From NCBI GenBank assembly GCA_037445115.1, contig JBBILC010000152.1:1-10621 (forward strand): a DNA stretch of 10,621 bases, given 5' to 3'. Below, piece by piece: positions 7,366 to 10,621 of the stretch. A model generated the notes under the pieces. That model saw only the letters and a list, made by a program, of their open reading frames with translations. It did not search any database and was not told the DNA's origin. Made by a program: the position numbers and the translations under genes. Numbering within the stretch: position 1 is the stretch's first letter; each line of letters starts with the position of its first letter. The stretch comes from Trichothermofontia sp037445115 (GTDB taxonomy: Bacteria > Cyanobacteriota > Cyanobacteriia > B231).

Positions 7366-7382
7366 TGACAGACGATCGTGTC
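7366..7382. promoter_or_regulatory. Operator-like interrupted palindrome
   Basis: TGACA-G-ACGATCGT-GTCA is a near-palindrome centred on ACGATCGT, with TGAC/GTCA arms offset by a bulge. It is followed by an A+T-rich stretch (gtagtatatttgtatta). The geometry resembles a dimer-binding site, but no regulator can be named. Confidence 0.25.
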
Positions 7383-7535
7383 AGTAGTATATTTGTATTA
7401 GCTTAACCTCATCACTCCTTAAGCAAGCCGCCCTCGACTTTGGTTGGGGGCCATTTTTTTGCCCCGGATTGGCTGGACAAGCTGGTTTGCGCCGCTGGCT
7501 GAACACGGTTTGCGTGGCGGTGAGCGGTGCATTTT

Positions 7536-7563
7536 TTGCGGAATTGGAGTTTCAGGGTACTAT
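7536..7563 (+). promoter_or_regulatory. Weak sigma70-type promoter for the M15 peptidase
   Basis: TTGCGG (7536-7541), a 16-bp spacer and TACTAT (7558-7563) give a partial match to -35/-10 consensus. A transcript from here would begin near 7570, just upstream of the ribosome site and the chosen ATG at 7588. This supports the internal start over the longer frame. Confidence 0.3.
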
Positions 7564-7587
7564 CGTAGCGAGGCTGAGGGGATGAGT

Positions 7588-9264
7588 ATGGCAGGACTAG
7601 CAGCGGACTATCGCAACAACCTTTATATAATCGAGGCGGCACGGGTGGGCATCCACAAGCCGATCCTGGCGGCACTTTACGCTGTGCATCGCCAACCTAG
7701 CCTCTCTGATGGTGAACGTGGGCTGGGGATTTCCCCCGCTAACCGGATTTCCCTCAGCCAAGTCGATACCCTGCCCGAACAGGTCCAGTTTGCCGCCAAT
7801 ACGATCCGTAGTCTGACAGATAACCTAGTGTCGCGCGGGTGGCAAAGTACCGATCTGTGGGATGCCCAGCAGGGGCGCTATACAGATGCCTTCCTGCGGG
7901 CGATCGCCCAAGGCTTTGCGCCACCGCCATCGGATACGGTTTCGGCCCGGTTGGAAACCACCACCTTTGAGGCGCTACAGCAAGCCTATCTCGACGATCT
8001 CGCGATGGACTTTTCCGATGCCAAACTGCCAGGAAATTTAGCCTACCTGGATACAGCCCTCTTGGCCTTGGTCGATCGCATTCCCCAGCACTACCGGGGG
8101 TTGCCGCACCAGCGCGAGGCGTTGCTGGAAGCGGTGCGGATCTGGCGTAACCTCAGTACCCGTGATTCGGCGATCGCGGCCCTGGAAATCACCCTTTCAC
8201 CGACGGGGGGGACAGTGGCGGCGGATGTCGCCAATGAGGCCCACCTGGATGCCCCTCTCCTGCAATTTGTCCAACGGATTGGAAGCAATTACACGGGGCT
8301 ACCCTACCATCGCGAAGCATTGATTCGCCTGGTCCAACTCTGGCGGCAGTTGGATTCGCGGGAAGAGGCGATCGCCTCCCTTGCCACCGATGCTTCCCCA
8401 AAAACCGATCCTCAGGAAATTGATCCGGCGCTCATTGCCTTTGTACAGCGTGTCCCCCAGCATTACCAAGGTCAAGGTAACCAGCGACAAGCCCTGACGG
8501 AAGGGTTCCGCCTCTGGCAACAACTGGGGTCGCGTGCCCAGACCCTCCAGGCATTGGGCGTCAATCCAGAGGTCATCGCCCAGCCCAATCCCGATCGCGA
8601 TACCCTGGCGGGGGTTGCCACCCAAATCGATCGTCAACTCTTGGAGTTTGTACGCCGCATCCCAGCAGAATATCAAGCCAACGATAGCCAGCGAGCTGCA
8701 TTGGTCAGTTTAGTCCAACTCTGGCGGGGATTACCCACGCGGGAGCAGACGATCACGTCCCTAATGGACGATCTCAAGCGCATGGCGCAAGCACCGCGTA
8801 ACAGCCCCGAAGCAATGCCTACGCCCCAGCCTGCGCCGCTCCCTCAACGTCCGGCCCGTTGGACACCAACCAATATTCAGCTGGCGGCCTCGATTATTCC
8901 CAACGGTAGTTTTACCTGGTCAGAGGCCACCCACGGCGGCACCCGCATGCCCCCGGATCAGGCCACTGTCGATGCCATTATCCGCATTGCCACCCTAGCC
9001 CAGCAGGCCCGTGATCGCATTGGTCGCCCCTTTATTGTCACCAGTTGGTACCGGCCCCCGGCGATTAATGCCAGGGTGGGTGGGGCCTCCCAGAGCCGCC
9101 ATATTGTGGGAGATGCGATCGACTTTTACTGCGAAGGGTTAACGGGTAGCCAACTGTACTGGGCCTTAGATCCCTGGTGGCCCGGTGGGCTAGGCCGCTA
9201 TTCCAGTTTTCCCGCATTGAGTCACATTGATGCCCGTGGCCACCGCGCCCGATGGCTCCATTAG
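7588..9264 (+). CDS. M15-type zinc peptidase with four internal repeats
   Basis: The ATG at 7588 (MAGLAADYRNN) has GAGGGG six bases upstream; ATG 7582 is an alternative. The frame is open further upstream, but the first good ribosome site is here, giving 558 residues. Residues 1 to ~145 form a domain I do not recognise (IIEAARVGIHKPILAALYAVH, then GERGLGISP), loosely like a lysozyme-type helical domain. Four repeats of ~45 residues follow at about 155-199, 221-265, 279-323 and 349-392, each of the form D-x2-LL-x-FVQRIP-x2-Y-x-G-x3-QREAL-x4-LW-x-L-x-SRE-x2-IASL. A Pro/Gln-rich linker (about 405-424) leads to a C-terminal peptidase M15 domain (about 425-558) with SRHIVGDAID (zinc ligands H505 and D512 of the SxHxxGxAxD motif) and H546 in SHIDARG. 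M15 enzymes cleave D-Ala-D-Ala or related peptidoglycan stems. No signal peptide or membrane segment is evident from the 7588 start, so export is unclear. HIP1 is present three times, so the gene is resident. Confidence 0.85.
   Translation: MAGLAADYRNNLYIIEAARVGIHKPILAALYAVHRQPSLSDGERGLGISPANRISLSQVDTLPEQVQFAANTIRSLTDNLVSRGWQSTDLWDAQQGRYTDAFLRAIAQGFAPPPSDTVSARLETTTFEALQQAYLDDLAMDFSDAKLPGNLAYLDTALLALVDRIPQHYRGLPHQREALLEAVRIWRNLSTRDSAIAALEITLSPTGGTVAADVANEAHLDAPLLQFVQRIGSNYTGLPYHREALIRLVQLWRQLDSREEAIASLATDASPKTDPQEIDPALIAFVQRVPQHYQGQGNQRQALTEGFRLWQQLGSRAQTLQALGVNPEVIAQPNPDRDTLAGVATQIDRQLLEFVRRIPAEYQANDSQRAALVSLVQLWRGLPTREQTITSLMDDLKRMAQAPRNSPEAMPTPQPAPLPQRPARWTPTNIQLAASIIPNGSFTWSEATHGGTRMPPDQATVDAIIRIATLAQQARDRIGRPFIVTSWYRPPAINARVGGASQSRHIVGDAIDFYCEGLTGSQLYWALDPWWPGGLGRYSSFPALSHIDARGHRARWLH
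8050..8763 (+). repeat. Four coding repeats of about 45 residues in the M15 protein
   Basis: Copies lie at about 8050-8184, 8248-8382, 8422-8556 and 8632-8763. Shared positions include FVxRIP, Y three residues on, QR/HREAL, the LW pair and SRE/TREQxIxSL. Linkers of 14-25 residues between copies vary in sequence and are Asp/Pro-rich. The copies are diverged at DNA level, so this is old protein duplication, not a recent tandem repeat. Confidence 0.8.
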
Positions 9265-9280
9265 GAGAATCGCCATCGGG
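9248..9280. terminator. Hairpin between convergent genes
   Basis: CCCGATGGC (9248-9256) pairs perfectly with GCCATCGGG (9272-9280) around a 15-nt loop that contains the TAG stop of the M15 gene. It lies in the 33-bp gap region between convergent genes, where a bidirectional terminator is expected. There is no T run on either side; on the plus strand another palindrome, GGGAATTCCC, follows at once. Confidence 0.45.
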
Positions 9281-9297
9281 GGGAATTCCCAAAAGTG

Positions 9298-9909
9298 CTA
9301 AGGACAGTCGGGTAGCGCGATCGTGCCATCCTCTAGGGTGGTCTGGCAGAGGTGAACCCCCTCGCGACGGCTCCCACGGGTATCGGCCTGTTGCAAATTC
9401 GCGTGATCCAAACGGGATTGGCGCAAATCCGCCTCAAACAAGTCCGCATCCTGAAGATTGGCAGCCGTTAAGTTCGCGGCTGCTAGGATAGCGCTGCTGA
9501 GGATCGCTAGGTGTAGGTTGGCCCCCGTGAGGTTGGCCCCCGTGAGGTTAGCGTGACGCAGATCGGTATTGCGGAGATCAGCCCCCTGGAGATTAGCCCC
9601 CTGGAGGTCAGCAAAACGGAGGTTGGCAAAGCGCAGGCTAGCGTGCTGAAGATTGGCCTGCTGAAGGTTCGCCCGCCGCAGGCTAGCACTGGTCAGGGGA
9701 GCGGCGGGGAGATCGGCCCCCGCCAGTTGGCAGGCGTCACAGCGTTGGGTGGTGAGTAATTGGGCCAGGGGCGATCGCGACACGGCGGGCGGGTTGGACA
9801 CCGCTAGACACCCAGCCAGCAGCCCTCCTCCCCCCATCGATAGGAGCCATCGGGAGCCTTGCCAAGGGCGCGGCGATCGTTGTCCAATCTGGAGTCGGGA
9901 TGCTTTCAT
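9298..9909 (-). CDS. Pentapeptide-repeat lipoprotein with CxxC motif
   Basis: A 203-residue protein. Residues 1-33 form a basic then hydrophobic leader ending in the lipobox L31-A32-G33-C34, so C34 is a likely lipidated N-terminus in the periplasm or thylakoid lumen side. The motif LLTTQRCDACQLAGADL (C57, C60) is typical of a cyanobacterial pentapeptide-repeat group. About 23 pentapeptides of A(D/N)LxX type run from 61 to about 177 and should fold as a right-handed quadrilateral beta-helix. The C-terminus GVHLCQTTLEDGT is the usual cap for this group. The molecular role of these proteins is unknown. It is convergent with the M15 gene. The tnpB left end begins about 23 bp upstream of the ATG at 9907-9909, and no ribosome site is visible, so the element may have displaced the native promoter. 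Confidence 0.88.
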   Translation of the reverse strand: MKASRLQIGQRSPRPWQGSRWLLSMGGGGLLAGCLAVSNPPAVSRSPLAQLLTTQRCDACQLAGADLPAAPLTSASLRRANLQQANLQHASLRFANLRFADLQGANLQGADLRNTDLRHANLTGANLTGANLHLAILSSAILAAANLTAANLQDADLFEADLRQSRLDHANLQQADTRGSRREGVHLCQTTLEDGTIALPDCP

Positions 9910-9931
9910 CGAGAAATTTGGGTCTGAAACC

Positions 9932-9948
9932 CCGTCCTTCTAGGACGG
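9932..9948 (+). mobile_element. IS200/IS605-type left-end hairpin
   Basis: CCGTCC-TTCTA-GGACGG forms a 6-bp perfect stem with a 5-nt loop, about 36 bp before the tnpB start codon. Subterminal imperfect hairpins of this kind are the transposase-recognised ends of IS200/IS605 elements. A small companion stem, GGGT...ACCC, lies just upstream within 9920-9934. The right end of the element is missing. Confidence 0.7.
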
Positions 9949-9984
9949 CTTTACCTCTTGCAGCCTAGCAGGTATAACGTGGCT

Positions 9985-10146
9985 ATGGACAAAGCCTACA
10001 GCTACCGTTTCTACCCCACCCCCGCGCAAGCCGCGCTGTTGCGCCGGACCCTGGGTTGTGTGCGCTTGGTTTACAACCGAATGCTTGCAGAACGGACAAC
10101 GGCTTGGCAGGAGCGGCAAGAACGGGTTGACTATGCTCAGACTTCC
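9985..10146 (+). pseudogene. tnpB: TnpB (RNA-guided endonuclease) N-terminal fragment
   Basis: Starting at ATG 9985 the frame reads MDKAYSYRFYPTPAQAALLR and then LGCVRLVYNRMLAERTTAW, the classic TnpB/OrfB helix-turn-helix start, to DYAQTS at about 10146. Intact TnpB has about 370-420 residues; only 54 remain. The RuvC-like nuclease motifs, the zinc finger and the right end that encodes the guide omega-RNA are all gone. The frame then runs into the antisense strand of an MscS-type gene and stops at 10198-10200 with non-TnpB residues. The fragment cannot be active. No TnpA gene is present. Confidence 0.9.
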
Positions 10147-10570
10147 GTACTATGCGTGGAAGAGCCAGCAGTCTGGACGTGGAAGCTGGGAGCCACATAA
10201 TCGGTTGGCAAGTACTTGGCCGGGATCGTTGAGTGATTGCCATCCCGCATCGCGAGGTAGGAGGGAGATAAAATCTCCAGCCCGTTATCATTACAGGCAT
10301 CCTGAATATTTTGATGCAATTCCGAATAGAGACGCGGGAGCAGCTTTGGGGTATCGGTATAGGCATTTAATTCATAACTAATATGAAAATCATTGAGGGA
10401 TGTTTGCAAGACAAAAGGCTGTGGATCACGGAGGATATGGGGTGTTGCTAGGGCGGCTTGAATCAGAACATCATGGACTTGACGCCAGGGTAAATCGTAG
10501 CCGAGGGTAATCGTGGTATGTACCAGTAAATAGCCCTGACCTTCATTAACCATGACACTATAGTTCAAAA
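10137..10570 (-). pseudogene. MscS-type mechanosensitive channel, C-terminal fragment
   Basis: From the edge of the terminal repeat the minus strand encodes LNYSVMVNEGQGYLLVHTT, YDLPWRQVHDVLIQAALATP, then PFVLQTSLNDFHISYELNAY and SELHQNIQDACNDNGLEILS, matching the end of the beta domain and the alpha/beta C-terminal domain of MscS-like channels common in cyanobacteria. The transmembrane helices, including the pore helix, are missing: identity to the family stops at 10570/10571, exactly where the 51-bp repeat begins, and an in-frame TAA lies at about 10587-10589. The 3' end also overlaps tnpB debris: the last codons (TEV, stop at 10137-10139) come from antisense tnpB sequence. So this gene is damaged at both ends. 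TTG 10566 is not a true start. Confidence 0.85.
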
Positions 10571-10621
10571 CCAGAAGTGTTGAATCTTAAGATTTTATTT
10601 TCTAAAAATAGACACACTAAT
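10571..10621 (-). repeat. Right copy of 51-bp inverted terminal repeat
   Basis: Exact reverse complement of 2-52. Its inner boundary (10571) interrupts the MscS-type gene, so here the repeat looks like an inserted element end. Reading outward it begins CCAGAAGTGTTGAATCTTAA. No target duplication can be checked because the far side is outside the window. Confidence 0.9.

Larger units (their letters stand above)
7032..7587. other. 556-bp divergent intergenic region
   Basis: This region separates the minus-strand amt from the plus-strand M15 peptidase. It holds the NtcA box (7291-7304), the inverted repeat at 7324-7360, the near-palindrome at 7366-7382 and a weak promoter at 7536-7563. Reading frames on either strand here show no domain. 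The frame of the peptidase is open back to about 7444 (TTG), but that extension looks non-coding in character. No tRNA or riboswitch seen. Confidence 0.6.

Noticed and set aside
7444..7587. N-terminal extension of the M15 protein from TTG 7444
   Set aside because: No ribosome site at the TTG, Trp/Cys-rich unnatural sequence, and a good ribosome site precedes ATG 7588.
9418..9730. Tandem DNA repeats on the minus strand as a repeat array
   Set aside because: They are the degenerate coding repeats of the pentapeptide protein, not a separate element.
10141..10200. C-terminal remnant of TnpB after the N-terminal fragment
   Set aside because: The sequence is better explained as antisense of the MscS-type C-terminus (YVAPSFHVQTAGSS); no TnpB zinc-finger or RuvC motif is visible.

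Overview
The window looks like a chromosomal contig of a cyanobacterium, probably a filamentous, non-marine type; genus not determinable by eye. Evidence: at least ten copies of the HIP1 octamer GCGATCGC (near 2477, 3044, 3334, 4482, 5071, 5518, 7900, 8170, 8368, 9771), two GTA-N8-TAC boxes of NtcA type, two cyanobacterial-style Amt transporters, a CxxC-pentapeptide-repeat lipoprotein and an IS200/IS605 tnpB remnant. The first ~550 bases are A+T-richer, lack HIP1 and look foreign.

Layout. The first and last 51 bases (2-52 and 10571-10621) are the same sequence in inverted orientation, so both ends run into the same repeat (probably a mobile element end, or an assembly-graph overlap). 94-727 is a decayed peptidase E (S51) gene whose reading frame can be rebuilt by removing two small elements: a 98-bp element at 313-410 with a TA duplication, and a 153-bp element at 551-703 with an approximate 9-bp duplication. 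752-2851 (-) is an M3 oligopeptidase. 3110-3475 (+) is 5-hydroxyisourate hydrolase. 3584-5131 (-) is an intact ammonium transporter; 5545-7031 (-) is a second one, split by a frameshift plus an apparent deletion in a loop. 7588-9264 (+) is an M15-type zinc peptidase with four ~45-residue internal repeats. 9298-9909 (-) is a pentapeptide-repeat lipoprotein. 9932-10146 is the left end and N-terminus of a dead tnpB element, fused into the 3' end of an MscS-type channel gene (10137-10570, -) that is itself cut by the terminal repeat.

How the genes fit together. The core is nitrogen-themed: two tandem amt genes, each preceded at 270-340 bp by a perfect GTA-N8-TAC motif, next to uraH of purine catabolism, which feeds ureide nitrogen toward ammonium. 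I infer scavenging under NtcA control. The M15 peptidase and the M3 oligopeptidase could recycle murein and peptides. Both edges of the window are graveyards of mobile-element activity. I see no complete novel defence system; the most informative signals are the reconstructable double insertion in the peptidase E gene, the repeat architecture of the M15 protein, the broken second amt and the identical inverted ends.
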